Translations under genes and position numbers: made by a program | Notes under the pieces: model-generated | Told to the model about the DNA's origin: nothing | What the model saw: only the letters and a program-made list of their open reading frames with translations | The model's database searches: none | Source: Bacillota bacterium | Lineage (GTDB): Bacteria; Bacillota; Clostridia; Christensenellales; SZUA-584 | NCBI GenBank assembly: GCA_023459495.1 | Contig: JAEWTL010000021.1 | Span: 100,447-164,446 of the forward strand | Reading direction: 5' to 3' | DNA length: 64,000 nucleotides | Shown: piece after piece, positions 18,318 through 26,436 of the stretch | Position numbering within the stretch: position 1 is the stretch's first letter | How the letters are laid out: the number at the start of each line of letters is the position of its first letter

Positions 18318-18343
18318 TTCGGACTTCTGAAAAGAAGTCCGAA
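18318..18343 (+). other. Perfect hairpin with GAAA tetraloop between tRNAs
   Basis: 11-bp perfect stem TTCGGACTTCT / AGAAGTCCGAA closed by GAAA, 8 nt before tRNA-Leu and 45 nt after tRNA-Cys. No T-run follows, so a processing or stability element is more likely than a terminator. Confidence 0.7.
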
Positions 18344-18351
18344 ATGCTTTT

Positions 18352-18440
18352 GCCGGAGTGGCGGAATTGGCAGACGCACGGGACTTAAAATCCCGCGGAG
18401 GTTAAACTCCGTACCGGTTCGACCCCGGTCTTCGGCACCA
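18352..18440 (+). tRNA. tRNA-Leu (anticodon UAA)
   Basis: 89-nt class II tRNA with long variable arm: acceptor GCCGGAG / CTTCGGC, anticodon stem CGGGA / TCCCG with loop CTTAAAA (anticodon TAA), variable stem CGGAG-GTTAAA-CTCCG, encoded CCA. Confidence 0.97.
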
Positions 18441-18468
18441 GAAAAGCCCTGCACGGGCTTTTCTTTTT
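18441..18468 (+). terminator. Terminator of the tRNA cluster
   Basis: 9-bp stem GAAAAGCCC / GGGCTTTTC with a 5-nt loop and TTTTT, immediately after the tRNA-Leu CCA. Confidence 0.93.
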
Positions 18469-18651
18469 ATCCATATGCTGAAATTATTCCGGAAAAAGTT
18501 GTCCTATTGATATGTCATTTAAGTAGTGTAGTTTTACGAAACATTGAACAATTCGATAACTCTTTTCGATTTGCTTGCACTTTAGGGCCTAACCGTATAG
18601 CATGATGAAAAACGGCAAATATATAAAATTGATTCAGGGGGAGATATCAAT

Positions 18652-19578
18652 TTGAAGAATTTTGTGATCAGCGTTGATTCGTCGGCTTGCTTCAGCGAGC
18701 GCGAGCTTAAAGAAACCGGAATATTAATGGCACGTCTATCCTATACGCTTGATGGCCGGGAGTATGTTGATGAGTTTGAGAGCGGTGATGAGAAACAGGA
18801 GTTTTATGATAAGCTGGCCGCGGGATCACTTGCGCAGTCATCAAAGGTGAACCCGGGATCGTTCATCGCTTTATGGGAGCCTGTGCTTCAGCGGGGTGTA
18901 AATATACTCCATCTTTCTTTATCTTCAGGGGTCAGCGGATCATATGAAAGCGCATGCTACGCAGCCAAAGAACTGATGTCCAAATACGAGGGCAGAATTG
19001 AAGTAATCGATACACGTACCGGAAGCTATGCGCTTACCGCTATAGCGGAAGACCTTGTACGGTTGCAGGAAACATTAAATCTTGACGAAGCAAAGCAATA
19101 TACGTTTGAAAGGCTGAACGAATACAACCTGGTGTTTTCGGTTGGAGATATCAAGTATTTACGCCGAGGCGGACGCATCAGCCATATCAAAGCGCTGCTG
19201 GGCGGACTGCTGCATTTAAAGCCCGTTTTGTTTATCAACGAAGAGGGCAGGATCACGCTCCTTTCCAATGCGCGAGGCATGCGTCAGGCACTGGAGATGA
19301 TGCTTCAGAAGATGAAGTTCAGTGAGACGGAGAATACGACATTCGCTTACATTGCGCACGGCGGGGATGTGTCACTGGCCGAGAGACTGAAAGAAAAGAT
19401 CAAAGAAGCATTTCCGGCGATTCAACGCTTCAAGGTCGATTATCTGACGCCTGTATTGGGGTTGCACGCGGGTCCGGGTTCACTTGTGTTGTGCTTCCGT
19501 GGGGCACCCCGGGAACATGTGCTTGCTGACAAGCCCATCAGGGACTTGATCGAAAGATTTCATCATCCGAAGCCATAA
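18652..19578 (+). CDS. DegV family fatty-acid-binding protein (FakB-like)
   Basis: Carries a fatty acid for phosphorylation by FakA (encoded at 5037-6653). 308 residues starting at TTG 18652 behind GGGGGAG. The DegV fold is shown by VISVDSSACFS at the start, the AQSSKVNPGSF and LSLSSGVSGSYESA ligand loops, DTRTGSYA, VGDIKYLRRGGRIS and a C-terminal domain ending GPGSLVLCFRG. Slightly longer than typical (about 280). Acyl-chain preference cannot be read from sequence. It is monocistronic in appearance; a partial palindrome TTAGGGCCTAA lies 60 nt upstream of the start. Confidence 0.9.
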   Translation: MKNFVISVDSSACFSERELKETGILMARLSYTLDGREYVDEFESGDEKQEFYDKLAAGSLAQSSKVNPGSFIALWEPVLQRGVNILHLSLSSGVSGSYESACYAAKELMSKYEGRIEVIDTRTGSYALTAIAEDLVRLQETLNLDEAKQYTFERLNEYNLVFSVGDIKYLRRGGRISHIKALLGGLLHLKPVLFINEEGRITLLSNARGMRQALEMMLQKMKFSETENTTFAYIAHGGDVSLAERLKEKIKEAFPAIQRFKVDYLTPVLGLHAGPGSLVLCFRGAPREHVLADKPIRDLIERFHHPKP

Positions 19579-19625
19579 CGAACATCGGTATGATTTGAAA
19601 GAAACAGCCAAAGAAGGGGAAGCCG

Positions 19626-20033
19626 TTGAAACATGAAAAGTCCTGCGGAGCAGTTGTTGTAAAGCGGCACAGTGGAATGTTAAAGATACTGCTTGTTCAG
19701 CATGAGAACGGCGGGCATTAGGCTTTCCCCAAAGGCCATGTAGAAAAAGGGGAAACCGAAGCTGAGACTGCGTTACGGGAGATCAAAGAGGAAACGGGAC
19801 TTGATGTGACGCTTGATACGGAATTTCGATCGGTTATTACCTATTGGCCAGATCAGGAAACGACCAAAGACGTTGTATACTTTGCTGCTGAGGCAGTAGA
19901 AAACGCAATTATTCCACAGCTGGGCGAGGTCATTCGGGCAGACTGGTTTTCTAAACAGGATGCGTTAACACTTTTAACGTTTGAAAACGACAGAAAACTG
20001 CTGCAATCTGTATTGGACTATCTGAAAGCCTAA
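19626..20033 (+). pseudogene. Nudix hydrolase interrupted by one amber codon
   Basis: Reading from TTG 19626 (AAGGGGA 6 nt upstream) gives 135 codons of a MutT/Ap4A-hydrolase-like Nudix protein with a single in-frame TAG at 19719-19721. The stop sits between GGH and AFPKGHVEKGE, exactly where the family has Trp (GGHWxFPKGH), so TGG has become TAG. The Nudix box that follows is intact: G-x5-E-x7-REIKEETGL. Nothing else is broken and no frameshift is present. Likely a recent nonsense mutation or a sequencing error; the 3' part alone (from 19806) would lack the active site. TAG is used as a normal stop elsewhere (spoVM, mutS), so general recoding is unlikely. Confidence 0.85.
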
Positions 20034-20211
20034 CTTAATGCGGCGGCCCAGCTTCCGACTATTGCCCGGGACGATGTACCCTAATCGTCTTTGTTTTTGC
20101 TTGGCAGGCTAAGACTTCTTTAGTTTGAATATTCGGAATTTATACTTAACCTCAGAATTATTCTTCTACTGCTATTTTATCGTATATAAGCTATTAAGAA
20201 TATGCTATTGG

Positions 20212-20240
20212 TTGAAAAGCAAAGTAACTGCGCTTATAAT
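20212..20240 (+). promoter_or_regulatory. Sigma-A promoter of miaB
   Basis: TTGAAA (20212-20217), 17-nt spacer, TATAAT (20235-20240). Transcription would begin near 20247, which rules against the upstream ATG at 20249 unless the mRNA is leaderless. Confidence 0.8.
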
Positions 20241-20281
20241 AGCTTTGAATGTTACAGCATCATGAAAGGGCGAATGGAAGT

Positions 20282-21631
20282 TTGAACGAAGAATTACAGG
20301 GCCTGATTGCCCGTCAGGGGTTGACATATTTTATAGAGACGTACGGATGCCAGATGAATGCACACGAGAGCGAAAAAACTGCAGGCATTCTGGAAGCTTT
20401 GGGCTTTACGGCAGCGGCAGAAAAACGCGAAGCCGATTTGATCATGTTCAACACCTGCTGCGTGAGAGAGCATGCTGAGGCGCGGTTGTCTGGTAATGTT
20501 GGTGCGCTGAAAGAATATAAACTGTCTAAACCGGGCGCAGTCCTCGCTGTTTCCGGCTGTATGATGCAGCAGCCCGGAGCGGCTGACAAACTCGCAAAAC
20601 GGTTTCCTTTTGTAGATATTGTATTCGGGACAAATCAGCTGCATCATCTGGAGCATATGCTGACAGCAGTTTTACTGGACGGACAGCGTGTCGTCATGGC
20701 TGATCCCGATGAGACGGTCATCGAAGGTATGCCGGCCAAGCGAAGCGGCGTTTCAGCCTTTGTCAATATCGTATATGGCTGCAATAATTTCTGCACATAC
20801 TGTATCGTACCGTATGTGCGTGGACGGGAAAGAAGCCGTAGTTCCGCTGAGATCCTAAAAGAGATTGATGCGCTGTGCAAAGACGGTGTGACAGAAGTCA
20901 CGCTGCTCGGGCAAAACGTGAACTCATACGGTAAGGATCTGGAAAACGATTTAAGCTTTCCTGAGCTGATCCGCGCTATTGACCGCAACACAGGTGTCCG
21001 GCGCCTGCGCTTTATGACCTCGCATCCCAAGGACCTGACAGATGAGCTGATTGCATGCTTTGGAGAGGCAAAATGCCTGTGTGAGCATATCCACCTGCCG
21101 GTTCAATCTGGCAGCAGCCGCATTCTTGAGATGATGAACCGCCGGTACACACGGGAGCACTATCTGGAACTGGTTGAAAAGCTGCGTGCGCGCGTACCAG
21201 ATATCGCAATCACAACCGACTTTATTGTTGGTTTCCCGGGCGAGACGGAGAAGGATTTTTCCGAGACGCTTTCACTCGTCCGCGAGGTTCGGTTTGACGC
21301 CGCATACACATTTGCCTATTCCAAACGGGGGCTGACTAAGGCAGCTTCCATGCCCGGTCAGTTGAGCCGTGCTCAAAAATCCGAACGGCTGGCCGCGCTG
21401 AATGCGCTCGTGCTGGAATACGTGAAGGAGAGCAGCAAAGGATATTTCGGAAAAACAGTAGAAGTTTTGGCCGAAGGGCAGAGCCGCATGGACAGCAGCG
21501 AACTCAGTGGACGTACACGCAGCGCAAAAATGGTCAGCTTTTCTGGCAGCATGGCCGAAATCGGGGAATATCTGAATGTTTGCGTGGATAAGGTATCGGC
21601 GCATACGCTGCACGGAACGCGTACGAATTGA
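20282..21631 (+). CDS. miaB: tRNA-2-methylthio-N6-dimethylallyladenosine synthase
   Basis: Radical SAM methylthiotransferase modifying A37 of tRNAs after MiaA (encoded at 28248). 449 residues if started at TTG 20282; the ATG at 20249 adds 11 residues but lies at the predicted transcription start and lacks a ribosome site, while AAAGGG lies 11 nt before the TTG. Domains: N-terminal UPF0004 with cysteines in YGCQMN, NTCCVRE and SGCMMQ; radical SAM with GCNNFCTYCIVPYVRGRE; C-terminal TRAM. All six cysteines of the two clusters are present. Confidence 0.95.
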   Translation: MNEELQGLIARQGLTYFIETYGCQMNAHESEKTAGILEALGFTAAAEKREADLIMFNTCCVREHAEARLSGNVGALKEYKLSKPGAVLAVSGCMMQQPGAADKLAKRFPFVDIVFGTNQLHHLEHMLTAVLLDGQRVVMADPDETVIEGMPAKRSGVSAFVNIVYGCNNFCTYCIVPYVRGRERSRSSAEILKEIDALCKDGVTEVTLLGQNVNSYGKDLENDLSFPELIRAIDRNTGVRRLRFMTSHPKDLTDELIACFGEAKCLCEHIHLPVQSGSSRILEMMNRRYTREHYLELVEKLRARVPDIAITTDFIVGFPGETEKDFSETLSLVREVRFDAAYTFAYSKRGLTKAASMPGQLSRAQKSERLAALNALVLEYVKESSKGYFGKTVEVLAEGQSRMDSSELSGRTRSAKMVSFSGSMAEIGEYLNVCVDKVSAHTLHGTRTN

Positions 21632-21666
21632 CGATACACAGCCATCCTCATACAGGGAGGACGCTA

Positions 21667-23004
21667 ATGAATACAGAAAACAACGTATATTACAATCGTC
21701 AGAAAAGAAGCGTCGGGACACGTATTCTCTTGGTGTTGCTGGCGCTTGTAATTGCCGCTTCCGGATACTTTTTTATCGACCGACACATCGTTATCCAGAC
21801 CCTCTCCAGCATCGAAGGAGCAGATTATGCCCAGCAGGCAATGACAGCTGAAAAAAGCGGAGATGCCGTGCGGGCAGGATATGCACTGGAACAAAAGCAG
21901 GAAGCGACACTTGGCACGTATGAATACGTTACGCCGCTTGGTTTTTCCATTGTGAGCTATTCGGAGAAATGGACGGGGGAAAAGCTGGTGGATGTCTATA
22001 ACGAACTCCTCAAAAACAAACACGGCAAAGAGATAACGGCCATCTCCAAGATCGTACTTTATCCGGGTCCATCCGATTATGGCTTTACCGACAGCGCCGT
22101 TGCAGGCACCCATTCGCAGGAGCACGAAAAATTCTCCGTATTCTTTGATGTACCGTCCCTGCTGCCATCTTCGATGGAATACGATATACAGACTGACTTA
22201 AGCGTCATCGAACTGTATAACATGGATGCTTATGATGATATCGCACAGGCTGCGCCTACAATATCGCATGAGTATGGGCACCTTTACACCATGTACTATT
22301 TCCTGAAAAATGACGTGGCTGCAATGGCGTCGCAGTATTATGCGTTGCGCGGCTTTGAAGAATTCGATCATGCAGTATTCTTTGACACGGTGGATGAATA
22401 CTATGCCAACCATGAGTGGAGCATCTATGAAATCGCCGCCGAGGATTATGTGCAGCTGATGGGCAGTGATACCGGCAAACGGACGGAAGAGTATCTGGAT
22501 GTGGGCGACCTCGCGACCAGTTACAGCGGCGGAGATTACCATGGCACTTATGCCGACGGTATTGTGAACGTATACCCGCAGGAGAATATCTATATTCCGC
22601 TTGCTGATGAGGTCGGCGGACTGAGGGAATATTACTATTCCTTTATCGGGATGGAGGATAATTCGTCGGCGCTTCAGCCCCCTGACTTTAATTTCAACGT
22701 CACCCAGAAGGAAAGCTTCGGGTATACTTATTATGAAATTACCTGGGATAAGATAAGCGAAGACCCGGAAGCGCTTTATACGCTGGTGTGTTATGACACG
22801 GAAGGAAATCTGCAGTCTGCCATCCGTACGGTACACGGCGACGAAGAAGCGATTGCACGCGTGGGCTCATATGCCGTGATCTCCGGCAGCCAGCTGATCA
22901 TATACACCAACGACGTGCCGGATACAAGCAGGTATTTCAGGCTGTATGTGATGCTTCCAGATGGCCGTATGCAGTCCTCAGACCTTTTTTACGTGGACTT
23001 TTAA
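21667..23004 (+). CDS. Membrane-anchored putative HEXXH metallopeptidase
   Basis: Not a family I can name. 445 residues from ATG 21667 (AGGGAGG upstream). An N-terminal basic head and one signal-anchor helix at about residues 19-37 place the rest outside the cell. Residues 201-205 are HEYGH, a zincin motif, within a helix (SHEYGHLYTMYYF); downstream Glu259-Asp260 in EIAAEDYVQLMG could supply the third zinc ligand (a spacing of about 54 residues). The last 110 residues look like an Fn3-type beta sandwich (YYEITWDKI, LYTLVCYDTEG, FRLYVMLPDG). Peptidase activity is inferred from the motif only. Its 3' end overlaps the opposing lipoprotein gene by 27 nt. Confidence 0.7.
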   Translation: MNTENNVYYNRQKRSVGTRILLVLLALVIAASGYFFIDRHIVIQTLSSIEGADYAQQAMTAEKSGDAVRAGYALEQKQEATLGTYEYVTPLGFSIVSYSEKWTGEKLVDVYNELLKNKHGKEITAISKIVLYPGPSDYGFTDSAVAGTHSQEHEKFSVFFDVPSLLPSSMEYDIQTDLSVIELYNMDAYDDIAQAAPTISHEYGHLYTMYYFLKNDVAAMASQYYALRGFEEFDHAVFFDTVDEYYANHEWSIYEIAAEDYVQLMGSDTGKRTEEYLDVGDLATSYSGGDYHGTYADGIVNVYPQENIYIPLADEVGGLREYYYSFIGMEDNSSALQPPDFNFNVTQKESFGYTYYEITWDKISEDPEALYTLVCYDTEGNLQSAIRTVHGDEEAIARVGSYAVISGSQLIIYTNDVPDTSRYFRLYVMLPDGRMQSSDLFYVDF

Positions 23005-23757
23005 CGGCCTGTCCTTACGGTTTCGAAGGATGTTTGCGATTATGAGTGCAACGATGAGTATGATCGCCACTGCACCGCCCGCCAGCAAAAGCATGTTGTC
23101 CCTGTGCTGTTGTGCTGTAAGCGCCGCATATTCATCGATATTTTCCTGATTGAGCTTGCTGGTCTCAAGCGATATTTCCGTTACGTCTCCATAAGCCAGA
23201 TTCCATGTACAGACGCCGTCCTTGGTGTCGTCCGCGTTGGTGGACACGACCTCGCCGGGCAAAGTGAGGCTGAGCGTATAGGTGCCGTCAGCGGCATCGC
23301 TGTTCAGCTGATCGATATCGCCTTCGGGGATGCTTTGCGGTTCGTTCTGGCGGATAATATCCTTCAGTGAAACGGTAGCCTTCAGACTGTAGTTGTCATA
23401 TTCATAAGTCGGCTCATACGAAAACGACACATTCTCAAAAAGCGAGCTTTCATCTGTGAGAAGCGCAGAAAATGCATCGGCTGCCGCAGCGGAGGAGTCG
23501 TATGACTCGCTCTTTTTACCCGTAATCGACATCTTTCCGTCAGTTTGGGTTAAGGCGGGTGTAAATCCCATGTCGTTCCAGTATTGCATTATGGCGTTGG
23601 TATATTGCGCGCCATCAGTATTATCAGATTCAAGTTCAATCACATAATCGGTATTGATCATATGGTCGCTCGTCAAACGATAAGAAATCTTTGCAACACC
23701 ACAGGCAGACATAAGCAATATCGGCAATATTATCAGCAGCGAAAACCATTTCTTCAT
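22978..23757 (-). CDS. LppM-like lipoprotein with C-terminal membrane helix
   Basis: 259 residues starting at ATG 23757 (GGGAG upstream). Signal peptide with lipobox LMSAC, Cys19 being the lipidated residue. The extracellular body (about 20-215) is rich in beta strands and resembles the LppM/DUF3153 domain; this assignment is tentative. A C-terminal hydrophobic helix (about 222-244) followed by a basic RNRKDR tail anchors the other end, so both ends are membrane bound. No catalytic motif. Its promoter is well defined (23785-23813). Confidence 0.75.
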   Translation of the reverse strand: MKKWFSLLIILPILLMSACGVAKISYRLTSDHMINTDYVIELESDNTDGAQYTNAIMQYWNDMGFTPALTQTDGKMSITGKKSESYDSSAAAADAFSALLTDESSLFENVSFSYEPTYEYDNYSLKATVSLKDIIRQNEPQSIPEGDIDQLNSDAADGTYTLSLTLPGEVVSTNADDTKDGVCTWNLAYGDVTEISLETSKLNQENIDEYAALTAQQHRDNMLLLAGGAVAIILIVALIIANILRNRKDRPLKVHVKKV

Positions 23758-23784
23758 AATTAACTCCCTGTCTTCAATGAAAAA

Positions 23785-23813
23785 ATTATAGTGCAAGTTG
23801 CGCCTTTTTTCAA
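23785..23813 (-). promoter_or_regulatory. Sigma-A promoter of the lipoprotein gene
   Basis: On the minus strand, TTGAAA (23813-23808), 17-nt spacer, TATAAT (23790-23785), 28 nt before the start codon. Divergent from mutS, which has its own TATAAT at 23833-23838 with a weak -35. Confidence 0.8.
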
Positions 23814-23866
23814 CAACGCCGCGATTATATGCTATAATTATGGAAAACAAGCTGGGGAGGACACCG

Positions 23867-26428
23867 ATGCCGCTCACACCGATGATGCAGCAGTATGTCG
23901 AGCTGAAGGAGAAATATAAAGACTGTCTGCTGATGTACCGCCTGGGAGATTTTTACGAGATGTTTTTTGAGGATGCGCTGCTGGCTTCGCGCGAGCTCGA
24001 GATCGTCCTTACCGGTCGTGACTGCGGTTTGGAGCAGCGCGCCCCCATGTGCGGAGTGCCTTTCCACGCTATTCAGGGCTATGTTGATAAGCTCATCAAA
24101 AAGGGGTACAAGGTCGCCATATGCGAACAGCTTACAGACCCGGCACTCTCCAAGGGCTTGGTGGAGCGGGACGTAATCCGCGTAATCACGCCGGGTACCG
24201 TGACAGAAAACGGGAGCCTGAGTGAAACGGACAATAACTATATCATGTCGGTGTTTTCGCAGGGCGAGCATATCGGCGTTGCCTATTGCGACGTTACCAC
24301 CGGCGCGTTTTACTCCGCGGATTGCGCCAACGAGGAGACGCTTTCCGCACTTTTGAGCGAGGTATCCCGCGTTCAGCCGAGCGAAATCATTTACAGTGCA
24401 GATGATACGCCAATAATGGACAGGCTGTCCCCTTGGACGAAAGAGCAGAATGTTTACACGAGCGAATACCCCACCTTTGCTTTTGAGCGCGATATCGCAA
24501 TCGATTCGCTGAAAAATCACTTCAAGGTGACGTCCGTATCCGGGTTTGGCCTTGATGAAAACAGCCCATCGGTATGCGCCGCGGGTGCGCTGATCGATTA
24601 TCTGAAGGAGACGCAAAAGAACGCGCTCTCCCATATCAACACGATTCGGCTGAACAGCCAGAACGAATACATGGCGCTCGATATGTTTACACGCGGTAAT
24701 CTGGAACTCACCAAAACGCTGCGAGAGGGCAAGGTGCGGGGCTCGCTCTTCGGAGTATTGGATCACACCAAAACCTCGATGGGTGCGCGGCTGCTGAAGC
24801 GCAGCATCGGGGAGCCGCTTCAAAGCGTTCATGAGGTCAATGAACGGCTGGACGCCGTACAGGAGATTATAAGCGATCCGCCGACGATGGACCGCATCGC
24901 TGCTGCTTTGGATGGCGTATTCGATCTGGAACGTTTGATTTCTCGTATCGCTTACGCCACGCTGGATGCGCGTAACTGCCTTTCGATCAAAAAGTCGCTC
25001 GACAAGCTGCCAGAGCTGAAACGGGCGGCGGGCGGCTGTAAAGCGGCATTAACCTCACGCCTGCGGGACGGTCTGGACTGCATGGAGGATATTCATACAG
25101 TGCTCGAGTCCGCGATTGATGAAAACGCACCTACGGGCATCACGGAGGGCGGATACATCAAAGCGGGCTACAACGCGCAGATTGATGAACTGAAAGCCGC
25201 TTCAAAGGAGGGCATGGACTGGATCGCCTCGCTGGAAGCCTCGGAACGCATGGCTACGGGCATTAAAAACCTGAAGATTGGCTATAACAAGGTATTTGGT
25301 TACTATATTGAGGTCACCAAATCGAATCTTGAGCTTGTGCCGTACCGCTATATCCGCAAGCAGACGCTTGCCAATTGCGAGCGGTTTGTCACTCCGGAAC
25401 TCAAGGAGATGGAGGAACAACTGCTCGGCGCGGAGGAGAAGTGTGTTGCACTCGAATACGACTGCTTTATCGCCATTCGGGGCAAGCTGACGGAAAACAT
25501 CGAGCGGTTCCAGAGTGCTGCCAGAACGGTGGCCATGCTGGACATGCTGCAGAGCTTTGCCGCAACGGCTTTTGAACACCGCTATTCGCGCCCGGTGATG
25601 AAACAAAGCGGCAGCTTGAAGATCATGGGAGGACGCCACCCCGTGGTGGAAACTTTCGTAAAACAGTCCTTCGTTAAAAACGATACGCTGATTACGGACG
25701 ACGAACGCATAATGATTTTGACCGGCCCCAATATGGCGGGAAAATCGACCTACATGCGGCAGGTGGCGTTGATCGTGCTCATGGCACATATGGGTTGCTT
25801 CGTGCCTGCAGACAGTGCGGAGATTTGCATCGTAGACAAGATATTCACGCGCGTGGGCGCTTCGGACAACCTTGCGTCCGGCCAAAGCACCTTCATGGTG
25901 GAGATGAACGAGGTTGCGCATATACTGCATAACGCAACGCCACGCAGCCTGCTGATCCTCGACGAGATTGGCCGCGGAACGAGCACGCTCGATGGTCTTT
26001 CCATCGCGTGGTCTGTGGTGGAATATATCAGCCATCACATTCAGGCCAAAACATTGTTTGCGACGCACTTCCACGAGCTGTCGGAGCTGGAAGGCGTAGT
26101 GCCCGGGGTCTCCAACTATTCCATCACTGTCAAAGAGCTGGAGGACACGGTTATTTTTCTGCACAAGATCGTACGCGGCGGTACGGACAGGAGCTTTGGC
26201 ATTGAAGTAGCCAAGCTGGCAGGTGTTCCGTCCGGCGTTACGGACCGTGCAAAGGAGATCATGCGCGCGCTCACGGAGAACGACGACAGCATACTTGGCA
26301 AGCGCAGCAGAGAGCAAAAGCCAATGGAACGCGACGAGCTGATTCGAATGCTCGCAGATGTTAATCTGGACAATATCACGCCGCTTGATTCGCTGAAACT
26401 GCTCAGTGAGATCAAACACAAGCTGTAG
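23867..26428 (+). CDS. mutS: DNA mismatch repair protein MutS
   Basis: Recognises mismatches and recruits MutL. 853 residues from ATG 23867 with GGGGAGG upstream; an in-frame upstream start at 23798 precedes the TATAAT at 23833 and is rejected. The mismatch-binding Phe-x-Glu is in YRLGDFYEMFFEDA near the N-terminus. ATPase: Walker A GPNMAGKST (620-628), Walker B with DEIGRGTSTLDG, and ATHFHELSEL. Full length for MutS1. Followed 8 nt later by mutL. Confidence 0.97.
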   Translation: MPLTPMMQQYVELKEKYKDCLLMYRLGDFYEMFFEDALLASRELEIVLTGRDCGLEQRAPMCGVPFHAIQGYVDKLIKKGYKVAICEQLTDPALSKGLVERDVIRVITPGTVTENGSLSETDNNYIMSVFSQGEHIGVAYCDVTTGAFYSADCANEETLSALLSEVSRVQPSEIIYSADDTPIMDRLSPWTKEQNVYTSEYPTFAFERDIAIDSLKNHFKVTSVSGFGLDENSPSVCAAGALIDYLKETQKNALSHINTIRLNSQNEYMALDMFTRGNLELTKTLREGKVRGSLFGVLDHTKTSMGARLLKRSIGEPLQSVHEVNERLDAVQEIISDPPTMDRIAAALDGVFDLERLISRIAYATLDARNCLSIKKSLDKLPELKRAAGGCKAALTSRLRDGLDCMEDIHTVLESAIDENAPTGITEGGYIKAGYNAQIDELKAASKEGMDWIASLEASERMATGIKNLKIGYNKVFGYYIEVTKSNLELVPYRYIRKQTLANCERFVTPELKEMEEQLLGAEEKCVALEYDCFIAIRGKLTENIERFQSAARTVAMLDMLQSFAATAFEHRYSRPVMKQSGSLKIMGGRHPVVETFVKQSFVKNDTLITDDERIMILTGPNMAGKSTYMRQVALIVLMAHMGCFVPADSAEICIVDKIFTRVGASDNLASGQSTFMVEMNEVAHILHNATPRSLLILDEIGRGTSTLDGLSIAWSVVEYISHHIQAKTLFATHFHELSELEGVVPGVSNYSITVKELEDTVIFLHKIVRGGTDRSFGIEVAKLAGVPSGVTDRAKEIMRALTENDDSILGKRSREQKPMERDELIRMLADVNLDNITPLDSLKLLSEIKHKL

Positions 26429-26436
26429 AGGAGTAC

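Noticed and set aside
19719..19721. TAG as pyrrolysine or a reassigned codon
   Set aside because: The family residue is Trp, and TAG ends other genes here (spoVM, mutS). No pyrrolysine genes are seen.
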